From Caenorhabditis elegans (taxonomy: Eukaryota; Nematoda; Chromadorea; Rhabditida; Rhabditidae), in contig NC_003279.8 of NCBI RefSeq assembly GCF_000002985.6, forward strand, positions 1 to 64,000: a DNA stretch of 64,000 bases, written 5' to 3'. The position numbers were made by a program, and so were the translations under genes. This document shows positions 35,201 to 46,435 of the stretch, in pieces. The notes beneath the pieces were generated by a model. It saw only the letters and a program-made list of their open reading frames with translations, was not told where the DNA came from and searched no databases. Position 1 is the stretch's first letter. Each line of letters opens with the position of its first letter.

Positions 35201-35699
35201 ATTGCAAAAAAAAGATTTGAAAACTAGTATTTACCCTAAAATTGCATTTTGAGCATTATTTTTAATCTAGTTTTAAGGAAAAAATCAGAAAAAATAAACA
35301 TTTTTTGATTAAATCTTCCGATCTACAGATAGAAAGTGTGCAAGAAAGAATGCAACATTGTGCTCGGTGGAGCAAGAAGATAAAAGAAAGAGAAAGAAGG
35401 TCCCCCACCCCTCCAGTGGTCGAAACAATGATAAATTGGACAAACGGAGGACCAAGGGGCCGGGCAGACACAAGAGAGAGAGTACGTGAACTGAGGAGGG
35501 TGTGCAGGGAAAAATGGGATGGGGGCAAATCTAGTTCAAAGATGAGACACTTTTCAGGATCTTTGATTCTGAGAAAAATTTTGAACAAAAAGAATACTTC
35601 AATAATTTAATGGCACATAGAAATATTTTCAGATTGTTCTTCAAAAGAAAAATATTTTTATGCCCGGAAAATTTATTTATTGCATTTCTTCCAAAACAG

Positions 35700-35890
35700 T
35701 GGCCGGTCTCGACACGACAAATTTTTGTTAAATGCGAAGAGGTGTGCGCCTTTAAAGAGTACTGTAATTTCAAACTTTCGTTTTAATATTTACTTGTGGG
35801 AAAACATTAATGCTTAACGAAAAATTACAGTACTCTTTAAAAGCGCACATCTTTTCGCATGTGACAAACATTTTCGCGTCTCGGTGACAA
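35700..35890. repeat. Inverted repeat, GGTCTCGACACGACA family
   Basis: GGCCGGTCTCGACACGACAA and GTGTGCGCCTTTAAAGAGTA are mirrored by TACAGTACTCTTTAAAAGCG and a decayed right end (ATTTTCGCGTCTCGGTGAC). The family is the same as at 4471-4706. Confidence 0.8.
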
Positions 35891-36829
35891 CTTTTAAGTT
35901 AAAGGCACATAGAACTTTTCTGAAGAATTTTATTTATTTTTCTGAAAGTTAATTGCTACAGTATCCTTTTTCAAGTCGCACCGAGAGCCAAACTGTAGCA
36001 AATCATCAAAAAAAAGTCGACAAAACGTGCCGAAATCAGTAAACTTGAGAGCTTTAAAACTCTATTATCAGTTCTTCGCCAACAAAAAAAAAGAGTACCG
36101 TATCAAAAACGAACTTCGACTTTTTTGGCTCTCCTGCATACGGACATGATTCTGATTGACAGTTTTCATGTTTTTTTTTGGGAGTTTTATTTATTGTGCA
36201 TTTAAAAAATCGTATAGTTTGATGCGTGGCCTAGAATTTGCCAGTGTGAGCATTAACTCTCCACGGTAGCCAAGAAATTTTCTACGGTGGCCTAAAAACT
36301 GCCAGTGTAGCCTAAAATATTTTATTGTGGCCTAAATTTTCCAATGGTCTGTTTTTTTTATAGTTGCCTAGAATTTCTTTTCGTGACCTAGAAGCGTACA
36401 GAGTGGTGGCCTAGAAAACGATTCATGGCAGAGTTTTGAAAAAAAAACGAAATTTCGAGAAACAAGCGAACAAAAATCGTCTGTCGAAAGAGTATTTCGA
36501 ATGCTGGGGATGCAAATCAGCAAATCATTCAAAAAAAACTTTTGTGATAAGAAATCAAACTGATAAGCCAGTGTCAAAGTCTCGAGGATTAAAAATAGCA
36601 TTTCAGGTCGGGGTACGGTAGGGTTTTTGTAGAAATTAATGCAAAATTTCAGTGGGAAACGAGTTCGTGGCCTAGAAAAATCATGTCTGAAAAATTGCAA
36701 ATGCGCTCCCCCGAAATGGTTAAAAATTTTCAATTGATAGCCTATTTGAAGTGGCGGCCTAGAATATCAAATAATGGCCTAGAACTCAAATTGGCGGCCT
36801 AGAAATCAAACTAATGACCTAGATTAGGG

Positions 36830-38305
36830 CATCTTGTAGGCAGCTTAGATCACCTATTATAGGCAGGTGTAGGTAAAATTGTAGACAAATGTAAGTTTCT
36901 TTGAAGATAGGCGTAGGTTCCTTTGCAGGCATACATAGATCATTTATTAGGCAGATGTAGGCCTGATTGTAGGTACAGTGCCGGCCAAAAATATATCCTA
37001 TTTTTGACTTTTGATAAATTTACAAATTTTCCAAACGAGCACAACTTTAAAACTAGAAATGTTATCGAAAAAAGTTCAACTCATGTATGTATTGCCCATA
37101 ATTACGTCTACTCGTATTCAATTGTTTGTTGTTTACTAGTGTCACGACAACAAATACAGCGGCCGACATCTCGTAAGCCCGTTTTTGACAACGTTTACTG
37201 ATTCGGCCGTATCTCGAAAACTAATTTTTTTCTGAAAATGTTGTTAAAGTGAAATAGTTTTCATGTTATTTGTTATCATTTGTGTTTATTCACTTTGTTC
37301 TGAAAAATCCAGTAAAAAAGTTATGGGAGTGCAAACTTGTCGCTCACTGCCACTCACCCGCTACAATCAAAAATCAGGTTACTTATAGTTAGTTCTAATT
37401 TTTTTTTTGTAGAGCATTTTTTAGAAATAACACATGTAAAATCACAATGAAGCTATATTCAAACACGATATCAAGATTCAGGAAAAAATTCATTGTTTGC
37501 GAGAAATGTTCAAGGCGTGGCCAAACACTATTCAAGTTTAATCTCTCATAACTCTTTTTCTGGATTTTTCAGAACAAAGTGAATAGACATAAATGATGAC
37601 AAGTAGTATGAAAACTATTTCACTTTAACAACACCTCGAAAAAAAAATCGCTCTCGAGATACGGCCGAATCAGTAAACGTTGTCAAAAACGGGCTCACGA
37701 GATGTCGGCCGCTGTATTTTTTGTCGTGGCACTGGTAAAAAACTTAAAAAATTGAATACAAGTAGACGCAATTATGGGCAATACTTCATCAGTTAAACTT
37801 TTTTCGATAACATTTCTAGTTTTAAAGTTTTGCTCGTTTGGAAAAGTTGTAAAGTTATCAAAAATCGAAAATGGCATATGTTTTTGGCCGGCCCTGTAGG
37901 TTAAATATTTTCGTTATCAGGTGTAGGCATGAATCGCCATGTAGGCGGGCGTAGGTATCTTCTAGGTAGGCGTAGGTTACCTGAGTCAAATTATAGGCAG
38001 ACGTAAGTAATCATAAAAATTGACACTTTGTGGGCAGGCGTAGGTCACCTTTTAGACAATCATAGTTAGCTTTCTAAGTAGGGTTAGGACACCTATTATA
38101 GGCAGGTTTAATTCCTCTTATATGTGTGCGTAGAACACGTTATAGTCAGGTGTAGGTCACTTTGTAGGCAAGTCTAGGTTCTTCTTTCGGCAGGCGAAGG
38201 TCATCTTCTGAGCAAGTTAAGGTTCGCCTTGTAGGTCGGTGTAGGTTGCCTCGTAGGCAGACTAAGTTACCTTCTGGGCATGCCTAGATTGACTAGTAGG
38301 CAGGT
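36830..38305. repeat. Degenerate TAGGCAGGTGTAGGT minisatellite, split by an insertion
   Basis: Irregular units resembling TTATAGGCAGGTGTAGGTCACC fill 36830-36975 and 37897-38305, with the mariner-like element 36976-37896 between the two halves. Similar units occur in the 55500-56860 introns. Confidence 0.85.
36976..37896. mobile_element. Non-autonomous Tc1/mariner-type element (921 bp)
   Basis: The left end CAGTGCCGGCCAAAAATAT and right end (inverse) CAGGGCCGGCCAAAAACAT are flanked by TA on both sides (36974-36975 and 37897-37898), the Tc1/mariner target duplication. Arms of about 350 bp (to about 37325, and from about 37545) are 85-90% similar by eye and a 220-bp unique centre separates them. 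No transposase frame is present. Confidence 0.9.
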
Positions 38306-38313
38306 GTTGGCAC

Positions 38314-38651
38314 CAAGGGTGTCAGTGTCCCGTAAAAATTACAAAAACGGGACAACGGGATGTCCCGTTCCCGTGAAAATTTTAAAAACGGGACAACGGG
38401 ACGTCCCGTTCCCACGAAAACACCCAAAAAACGGGACAACGGGACATCCCGTTCCCGTGAAAACGCTCAAAAACGGGACAAAAGACGTCCCGTTCCCGTA
38501 AAAATGACAAAAACGGGACACCGGGACGTCCCGTTCCCGTGATAATTTTGAAAACGGGACAACGGGACGTCCCGTTCCCGTGAAAACACCCAAAAAACAC
38601 CCAAAAAAACGGGACAACGGGACAAACGGGACACGGGACTTGACACCCTTG
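38314..38651. mobile_element. hAT-type MITE carrying an internal minisatellite
   Basis: The ends CAAGGGTGTCA and TGACACCCTTG are perfect inverted repeats and the element is flanked by a perfect 8-bp direct repeat GTTGGCAC (38306-38313 and 38652-38659), the hallmark of hAT insertion. The inside consists of about six units of 50-55 bp, each holding AACGGGACAACGGGACGTCC followed by CGTTCCCGTGAAAA. CGGGACGTCCCG is itself a palindrome, so each unit can form a hairpin. Open frames through it in all directions are repeat artefacts. Confidence 0.93.
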
Positions 38652-39375
38652 GTTGGCACCACTGAAGAATGCTGAAACCGACTTTTTTTTCAAAAATGTC
38701 CTGCTCAACGAGCCGAATGCATTTTGGTCGGATTATATTGGCACACCTTTTTGCCCCCGAGAGAATCATTGAACAAAATCTCATGCACTTTCAATTTCAT
38801 TTTTCATTTCATCAAATAAAAAGATTCGGGAGGATTTGATATATATTGGAAAAATAAATGAATGGGGGATTTGTATGGTGGGGGAAAAGTGCACACCCGG
38901 AAATGAGCAGTAGGATTTTGAGCAGGAAATTGAAGGAGCTGGAGCAGGAGAGCAGCTACAGTAACCACCCCTTCACAGCAAAACACATGGCTCATAAAAT
39001 TGAATATTTGAAGTGAACTACTAGTGATAAGCGGTGAAACGGGGTATGTGGCACTAATTTTTTTTTCTTCAAAAAACCCATTTCTTATCACTTGTGTGCA
39101 GAAGCATTATGGAGACAGGCAGGAGGCAAGTGGTGGTCTAAAAATTAGAAAAGTTCGGCCACAGCTTGCCCGATAGGAGCACACGGGCATACTGTTTCAA
39201 CAAAAATTCGAAAAAATTGGAAAATCCCGGAATTTTGATTCCGCGGAATCCGACGATTAAAGAAATTCTCGCGTTTCTGATTTCACGGAAATCGGTATTC
39301 TCGAAATTTGGTTTCTGCGGTGTCTATTGTTTTGGAAATGTTGTGTTCATGTTTTATGAAGAACAATATAATATT

Positions 39376-39416
39376 ATGTATAATAGATATTATATATTAT
39401 ATATAATAGAATAATT
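39376..39416. repeat. AT-only low-complexity tract
   Basis: TATTATATATTATATATAAT-type sequence, self-complementary. Confidence 0.8.
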
Positions 39417-40574
39417 TTAGTAAAAACCCCACAAAACTTCGAAAATAGAAGAAATTCTCGCGTGTCTCCAAAATTACAAAAAAATCAGTTTTTTTCCTTT
39501 ATTTTATATTACACAGGATATTTATATCAATTCAGCAAAAAAACGGGCGGGACAGAAAATTAAGAAATTTGCGAATATTCGTTCCCACGGAAGTAAATTT
39601 CCCCGAATTAGAAAAAATTCGAATTTTTACTGGATTTGTCTCAAGCTTTTGAATCTAGAAACATTTTCTAGTAAAATCTCTTTAAAAAATTTTTTACACC
39701 AAAAAACTTTTTAGGCCCTGAATTCTGCGAATTAAAAAATTCCGCAAGAGACCACACAAAATCGAGAGACTTAGTTAGACAAGTAGAGGGAAAAATAAGA
39801 GGCAACAAATCATCGAAAGTTTTTTTCTGCAGAGAGAATGGGGGAGAAGTTGCGGCGCTGAAAGAGAGAGAAAGAGAGAGAGAGACAGAGAGGGTGAGAG
39901 ATATAACAGAAAACCAGGATAGTGCGGAGGAAGAGAAGAAAAAAGTGTTAGAAATATTTGTCCGTCGACGCCTTCTTCGTCTTCTTCGTCGCCTTCATAA
40001 ATGAAACTATGCATTTTCCTCAGATATTGCCTTACTATTAAATGGGGCCCGGGCTAAAGGGTGTGGCCGGCCGATCCAAAACGGTGGCCTAGAAAAATAT
40101 CGGCGGTGGCCGATATCAAATAAAAAAAACATCGATAGTTATGAGACCATAATTTTTAGTTTTTCAGATTTTGAGTCACTTTTCTGATTTTTATCCCAAA
40201 AATAGAGCTCTTTGCTGTTTTTCTGCAGAATCAGCAGGTGGCAACTTGGTTTTCGGAATTTGTGCTATTCTTAGAAATTCCCGACACAGCATCGAGTTTT
40301 ACTGGAGAACACGTAGCGAGCACAGAAAAAGGAAGGAAAGACAAGAATTGGCTCGGCGAGCAACCAGAAAAGCAGCAAGAAAAAACTGACCGAGCAAAGA
40401 ACAGCGCGATGGGGCTCATATATATCTAAAAATGGATGGATGGAGAGATGAGAGACAGCAGCAGTATTCGGTCAAATGAAGACAAGCCAATTTCGAAGCT
40501 TATTTGGTATTCATGCGTGTCTTTTTTTTTCTTGCAAGAAAAACTGATCATTAGCAGAAAATTCAAAAAATATT

Positions 40575-40755
40575 GGTTGTCCGAGAGGAGTACAGAAATT
40601 AAAAAAAATCGTCCGAAAGGAGTACAAAATTCAAAATGTCTATTATCCAAGAGAAGTACAAAATTCAAAAGTGTATATTGTCCGAGAGGAGTACAAGATC
40701 CAAAATATGAATTGTCCGAGAGGAGTAAAAATTCAAACCACAAAAATCCGAATTT
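40575..40755. repeat. Five ~38-bp tandem repeats TTGTCCGAGAGGAGTACAAA
   Basis: Units begin at about 40578, 40609, 40645, 40679 and 40716 and read (T/A)TTGTCCGAGAGGAGTACA followed by AAATTCAAAA and a variable tail. A single related unit, GTCCGAGAGGAGTATATGGC, is at 34067. Confidence 0.85.
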
Positions 40756-42564
40756 GCCAAGAAAGGGGCGGAGCCTGATTCGAGTGGAGTGTCGTTGCAA
40801 AACGCAAAACTTCAAAAACATACGGTTTTCAAAATCTACCTCGCCGACCTACCGTAACCCTCTAAAATTTCTAGGATCAAATATCATCGCAAGAAAAGTG
40901 TTCGTTCGAAACGAAAAATATTTCTGACGCCTCATCAATCATCATATCAGTAACAAAAACCTGAGAGAGACGGAAACAAAGAAATATATTTTGAACCGAA
41001 CAGGGATCCTGCAACAAATCACGTAATGGACAAAATGCGCCCTATTGCTAAATATGCAGCAAGACGCAATTGCATTCTTCTGCCAGAATATCGATTTTTA
41101 TACGTACTTATAGTGATAAAAAAAATGCTGAATTATCGATTTTTAATTCCCCGGAAAAATGTGCGACAGAGCGTGTTTGCATTTTTTTTTTCGAATTTTC
41201 GTGCAGAAAAACCCGTAAGCATCGATTTTTCTCAGTAAAAATTTCTCGCGCCAAAATTGTTTCTATTTTTTTCGGGAAAAATCGAAAATCTCCAAAACTT
41301 CGGTGGAGCGCACTTTCTGGACCACAATTTTTGAAGGGAAACATCACTTTCTGCGGTTTTCAATAAACGAACAAACATCAACAAGAAACGAGAGAGAGTT
41401 TTTGTTGACTTTCAAGAAAAAAATGGATATCGAATTTCTGTGCTCCATTTCCCTCTCCGGGAAATGGCGCGGGGAACGTGCAAACAATGCGAGTATGTCT
41501 AATGGCTCTCACGTAGATCGAGAAAGTGGAAAATTTGCTAGTATAGACAGTTTAAGGAGGCTCTTTTATTCTATTGGGGAACCGATTTGTTTATGTCTTG
41601 CCGTGGAGCGTAGTTACTGTAATTTTTTTGCAAACGTGCTCCATCGAACAGTAAAAAAATCAGTATGCATACTAGTATGTACCTTTAAATAGCTGTAACA
41701 CGAATTGCCTGTGAAAATAAAAATCTCGGCAAGTTCTCTCCATCGGATCAATGTAGGGAATTTTGCTGTTTATAATGCAAACTCGCTCTAATAAACTACA
41801 ATTTTCGATCGGTATTTCATGCATTTCGACTGATTTTCGTTATTTTTTATGTACGCTCTCTATTGAAACACGGGGCCCGAGAAAATATCCAAAATCTAGA
41901 GAGGTTGTATTGCTTAGGCTTAGCCGAAAACCTGTAAAGATTTTTTAAAAATTGTTCAGCCTGCGATGGACGACTTTTTGTAAAACTTGGCCACCAACTT
42001 TTTTACGGTGCGGCTACATCGCATTTGGGTGACCTTTAATGTGTTCAGGGTGTCTAAACATGCACCCAAAAGAGAGTGTCATTTTTAACGCGAAACAGCA
42101 TCAATCCAAACGGGGCGACAAAAAATGAGAGAGAGAGAGAGAGCGGGCGCAATCTAATGTTTTATCAAGTGTCTCTTCTTCTCCTCCGACCTCGTTTGCA
42201 TCCCCCTAATTCATCATTCGTCGGTTTGTAATACAGAGAGAGGGACATAGTGAGTGAGAGGGAAAATTGAGGAGATTCAGAGAGTTAGAAAGAGAGAGTG
42301 AGAGGGAACTTCAACTTTTTTTTTCAAAAGTTTTGGTCGATGATTTTGACATTTGATAAAACTGAATGAGAGATGATGCTTAGATAAATGAAAATTGATG
42401 AGATGATATTTATAAATGCACTTGCGATGTTGTTTTACGTGCAAATTGCTGATTAGTCGAGAAGTTGTGATTTTCGTGTCGGGAATATTTCACTAGGAAC
42501 GCCCTTGCGCCTTTAAAATGTAAAGTAGCATAATTTATTTTCAGAAAATTTAAGCGTTGGAAAA

Positions 42565-42830
42565 ATAAGTAGTGCGCAACATATTTGACTCCCAAAATGT
42601 TTTGTAGCGAAAACTACAGTAACTCTTTAAACGAATACTGTGGTTCTGGTGTCGAGTTACGGGCTGCCAAAATTCGAAAGTAAATTCATTTATAATCGAA
42701 CCCGTAAATCGACACAAGCGCTGCAGAAGTCATTCGAAGAATTACTGTTGTTTTCGCTACTAGATATTTTGCGCGTCAAACATGTTGCGCAGTACACATT
42801 CTCAGAATTTTGTGTTCCCGTGATATAACA
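42565..42830. repeat. Palindromic repeat, TCGATTTACGGG family
   Basis: GCGCAACATATTTGACTCCC, GTAGCGAAAACTACAGTAAC and GTGTCGAGTTACGGGC on the left pair with CCCGTAAATCGACACAAGCG, GTTTTCGCTACTAGATATTT and TGCGCGTCAAACATGTTGCG on the right. Confidence 0.85.
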
Positions 42831-43224
42831 ATTCATTTTTCTGTCTATAACCTCTTTCAATTATAAGAAACCATTTGCAGCGAAACACAAAAAATTTAGC
42901 CGATTTCTATTTCACCTATAAAATTCGCGTCAAATGGCCCGCGCTGTCAAGACAGTCATAAAACCAAATGTTATGCAAATGGCGTAAAATTCAACAGTGC
43001 CCGCCCGCATGGTCATTGATCGTTTAAGAAGAATGGAGGAGGGTGCGGGGAGCATCATTTCCTGAAATGAGCCCAGAAGCGAGAGATTAGAGAATTAGAG
43101 AAATGAGAGATCAATGAGGAGAGGGTGAAAGGTATGAACAATGAATAAGAAAGGGATGGAAATGATCACAGATGGAAATAGATGGAATAATGAAGTGCAT
43201 CGATGCACCATTTCAGATTTTTCG

Positions 43225-43485
43225 GGCTTTTCGCAGATAATTGAGGAATTACATTTTTCGGGCTCCATCGATAATACCCTGCCGGACAACGCGTTGGAAA
43301 GTGTGTGTACTCCACACGGGCAAATACCTTTAGTTTTACAATGAAACCCGAGCCGCGACCCGACACGCAACGCGCCGTAAATCGACCCCAGCCGTGGCCG
43401 AACCAAAATGGCCTAATTCGTCAAACTTTTACATTCCAAAATATCAGGGAAACCAGAAGTGCGCGTTTCCTGTTGTCCGAAAAAA
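43225..43485. repeat. Dispersed direct repeat A (partner at 34195-34455)
   Basis: This is the second copy of the repeat described at 34195-34455. It lies about 250 bases upstream of the gene at 43733. Confidence 0.8.
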
Positions 43486-43732
43486 GATTACAACAAAAAA
43501 GAAGAAATGGAGCATTTGCGCTCCATCACACTCTCAGACAATTTCATTTTCCACATCCTATATATATTTTGGTTTTTCTGTCGTATTTTGTTTTAATTTA
43601 TTGGTATTTCGTTCAAAAATAATTATTTTGACTGTATTTTTGGTTGCATACATGTAGAACTGCTGTTTTTTAAGATATTCTGCCCATTCAAGTTTTTCAG
43701 TGTAAAATTGATATATTTCATTCCAACTGAAA

Positions 43733-44677
43733 ATGAGATCGAAACGATGGAAAACCTCGGATATTACTGATTATGGAAAGAAGAGAAAAGAATCGGAAAG
43801 TTGTGGATCAAGTTCACCGATTCTCGAAACACAGTCATCTGGCGGTGCGGAACTTGACGAAGTTACTGAGGATGAATATTCTAGTAATTCGAGCAGTAAT
43901 GAAACTAGCGACGAAGAGGAAAACTCAGAAGTACCAAATGTCTTATCTATAACAGAAAGAGGTAAGAATTGCGTCTTCTAGTGATCATACTTTTCGCCAG
44001 ATTCCCTAATGTAATATATTTTGTTGTAGAGAAAAGTTGGCAAAAGTTAACGGAAAACGATTTGGGACGAATTCGTTTCATCTTGAAGTACACTAGCAAT
44101 ACTAAAAAATGCGTGAACGAGTATTTTCAATATAATCATGGGCAAAACAATGAAATTATGAAAAGTCTATTATTGGATACCGATGGAACTATGACTGCAA
44201 AGGCTTGTTCGGAATGTGCCTACGATTTGAATCAGTAAGTTACTCTCTCGATTTATTCCCAAAATTAATATGTGCTTCAGGTGCCACTGCAAAAAACCGC
44301 TTCGCTTCATCAATGCTCCGTGTGGTTGGTTTGCTATTCAAAACTATAAATAGTTCACTGTTTCCGTTCAGAGGTCATCAACCAAGTTCTTCATGTTGAA
44401 AATGCGGAGCCCACCAGGATCAACCATGTAATCGCAACACTCTTCCGGAATCACATTGGCGAGATTTTGTTGGTCCACTCTATTTCTGTGCGAGAACTGT
44501 GATAAAACTAGTATTTTCAGCACAAAGGCTCGAACTGCGGAAGCTCGCGCATCTGAAGAAGCTCAAATCAGGATTCAAATCCAAGACAACTCGAACGCAT
44601 TCCAAAGATCGTATCATAACGATCCACAACCTTCATCAGCCGAAGAACATGAGGAAGATATCGTGGTGGATGGCTGA
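43733..44677 (+). CDS. Uncharacterised acidic protein with a Cys cluster, five exons
   Basis: Exons 43733-43961, 44030-44234, 44281-44324, 44372-44468 and 44521-44677 have GT-AG borders and chain in phase to 732 bp, 243 aa. I do not recognise the family. The first 76 residues are Ser/Glu/Asp-rich after a basic start (MRSKRWKTSD). A helical-looking middle region follows (LGRIRFILKYTSN, then KKCVNEYFQY). Residues 136-159 carry C-x2-C-x6-C-x-C-x10-C, which could bind zinc, and the tail is Glu/Ser-rich, ending HEEDIVVDG. All introns are 46-68 bp, typical of an expressed worm gene, and AATAAA at 44798-44803 supplies a 3' end. Y74C9A.1 as recalled. It could be a nuclear protein, but no function is assigned. 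Confidence 0.85.
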
Positions 44678-44797
44678 GTACGGAGCTCAAATGCCTTAAG
44701 GCGAAACAATTGGTTTTTTAATTTGCTGGTTATCATGTTAGATTTTGAACGTGTTAGGTCTTTCAATTGTTTTTTTTTTTCGAAATGTTGTTGTTCT

Positions 44798-44803
44798 AAT
44801 AAA
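44798..44803 (+). promoter_or_regulatory. Polyadenylation signal AATAAA of the gene at 43733
   Basis: AATAAA lies 121 bases after the stop codon in AT-rich sequence. Confidence 0.75.
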
Positions 44804-44829
44804 TTTGTTTTATTTAATCAAACGTTTTT

Positions 44830-45194
44830 TAGTCTACTACGGGCGTGAAGCCAGATATCAGTGGTATCTTCTTATCAGAAGCTGAATCATTTCCGGTTGA
44901 CAATGTTTGAAGGACATAAGAAAGGCTGTGTTACTGATTTCGACCATTGATTTGTTTATATATGGATATGTTCCACTGCCTTTTGGAAAGGCAGTATTCC
45001 CGGTATATATGGGCCTAATACGGAATCTAAAATAACCTGACACAAACCTGACGTTGACCTGTTGCCGGCCCGCGGCGGCTTAGTGTCAACTTGACAGCGG
45101 GTCGCGATTTCACCTGCCAGTTGTTCTCCATTCAGCAGCCAGCGACCTGCTGGCAGGTTGCCACTAACCTGACGCGGTTTACCTGTGTTATCGG
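44830..45194. other. Intergenic, with GC-rich palindromic words
   Basis: There is no gene. CTGCCTTTTGGAAAGGCAG is a small hairpin at about 44977-44995. Around 45040-45190 several ACCTGACGTTGACCTG / CCTGCCAGTTG / GACCTGCTGGCAGGTTG words form an irregular repeat. Confidence 0.5.
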
Positions 45195-45262
45195 CGCGTG
45201 CATAGCTTAGTGGTTTCAGGAAATGATGCTAGTAATCAGAAGATCGGGGTTCGGGAAACGGC
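45195..45262 (+). pseudogene. tRNA-like sequence (degenerate)
   Basis: GCATAGCTTAGTGGTTTC resembles an A box and D loop, and 34 bases later GGGGTTCGGGAAA resembles a B box and T loop. The acceptor stem does not pair properly and the T arm is imperfect, so this is a tRNA-derived relic or chance rather than a working tRNA. Confidence 0.4.
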
Positions 45263-45464
45263 AGGGGCTTGAAGGTTAGGTTCTATGAAGCAGGGCGAAG
45301 GGTTGACAAGGAGAGGCAATAAGCAAGTAGTAGGGGTTCTCTAGAAAACATTTTTGTCTTTAATATGCGTTTCCTACTGATTTATTATTGATATTTGGAT
45401 CCCCTTTTCTAGAAAAAAAAATCAGAATCAGCAGAAAAATTTGAGAAAAAGTCATAGCAAATCA

Positions 45465-45600
45465 GAGTTGGTCAGAGTAAATCAGAGCTAGTCATAGTAA
45501 ATCATAGCTAGTCAGAGAATATCAGAGTTAATCAGGGTAATAAGTAGACCTAGTCATAGTAAATCAGAGCTAGGCATAGTAAAGCGTGGTTACTCCGAGT
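45465..45600. repeat. Tandem AGTAAATCAGAGCTAGTCAT repeats
   Basis: About seven irregular 16-18 bp units (TCAGAGTAAA, TCAGAGCTAG, TCATAGTAAA) follow one another. Confidence 0.8.
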
Positions 45601-46010
45601 AAAACCACACTTGCACCGAACTGCGGTTAGTGTGCTTTACCATTATGTAACTCCGCTTTTTACTCTGAGTTAGTATGATATGGTTTGTCTGAGCTGTGGT
45701 TGGGCTTCGCGGGAAACTTGAATAATTCGAGACAAAATCTAATTTTAGCGAATTTTCTTTAATTTCTTTGAGGTTTCTACGACAGAACTCGAAAAATTTC
45801 GGGTTTTAATGTTTACACATTTTATTTAAAATTGAATAATCAACTGCGGGACTCCTCGAAAATCACATGCTCATTTAAATTTTGAAGTTCAAACCTCAAA
45901 AAACGCGCAAAAACCAAATTCAGCTAGGATATCAAATTTATGATTGAAATCTATATTTTGATGCGGTGTTTCTGAAGTTTTCGCGATAAAATCCGAATAA
46001 TAATTCCACG

Positions 46011-46435
46011 TACCGTATATTCTCTATCTAATTTCCAGGTCATTTTTTAATGCAGCACTATTAGAGACTGTCGTACTACTGGAGACTGCAGCATTAATTT
46101 TCGAACGGCTACTGTCAATTATAGATCACTAGTATTTAGTCACAAAAGCTAATTTTTTAAGCAGAAATTCATAAAAATGTTTTCAATATTGCGAACTTTT
46201 GTAACAAAAAGACCCAGTAATTCAATTACTTTCGTAAATTATCAAAAAATCATCAAAAATATACAAAAAAATACCAAAAAATATTGAAACTTTCAAGTGA
46301 CTCTTTCAATAGAAAATGGGGTGCAGCACTAATAGAGACTGCTGCACTATTTTTCGGACCCTTTTTGAATGCAGCACTATTAGAGACTGCAGTATTTACT
46401 ACTGGAGATGCAGCACTAATAGAGAATATACGGTA
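46011..46435. mobile_element. Second element with TACCGTATA inverted ends and internal TTAGAGACTGCAGC repeats
   Basis: TACCGTATATTCTCTAT on the left and ATAGAGAATATACGGTA on the right are inverted ends. Six or more GCAGCACTATTAGAGACTGC-like units lie inside. The architecture matches 31234-31681 but the internal units differ in sequence. Confidence 0.75.

Larger units (their letters stand above)
32545..43732. other. 11-kb gene-free interval with many repeats
   Basis: No gene is supported between the sesn-1 5' end and the gene at 43733, although both are transcribed outward from this interval and their promoters must lie at its edges. Contents listed separately include G tracts, GGCCTAGAA clusters, minisatellites, a hAT-like and a mariner-like element, and GA-rich tracts (39858-39898, 42126-42142, 42228-42305). 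Frames of 60-160 codons here (e.g. 40436-40927, 41303-41692, 35305-35610) follow repeats or low-complexity sequence. Confidence 0.6.

Noticed and set aside
36830..38305. Regularly spaced repeats that might suggest a CRISPR array
   Set aside because: This is a nematode chromosome, the units are degenerate with no unique spacers, and a transposon interrupts the array.
38280..38784. Reading frames of ~70-108 codons on both strands
   Set aside because: All are by-products of the ~52-bp minisatellite inside the hAT-type element.
40436..40927. A 163-codon plus-strand frame
   Set aside because: It covers the 38-bp tandem repeats and unrelated flanks, with no recognisable domain, splice structure or codon preference.
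45195..45262. A functional tRNA gene
   Set aside because: A- and B-box-like words exist but the acceptor stem does not pair and the T arm is defective, so it is listed only as a tRNA-like relic.
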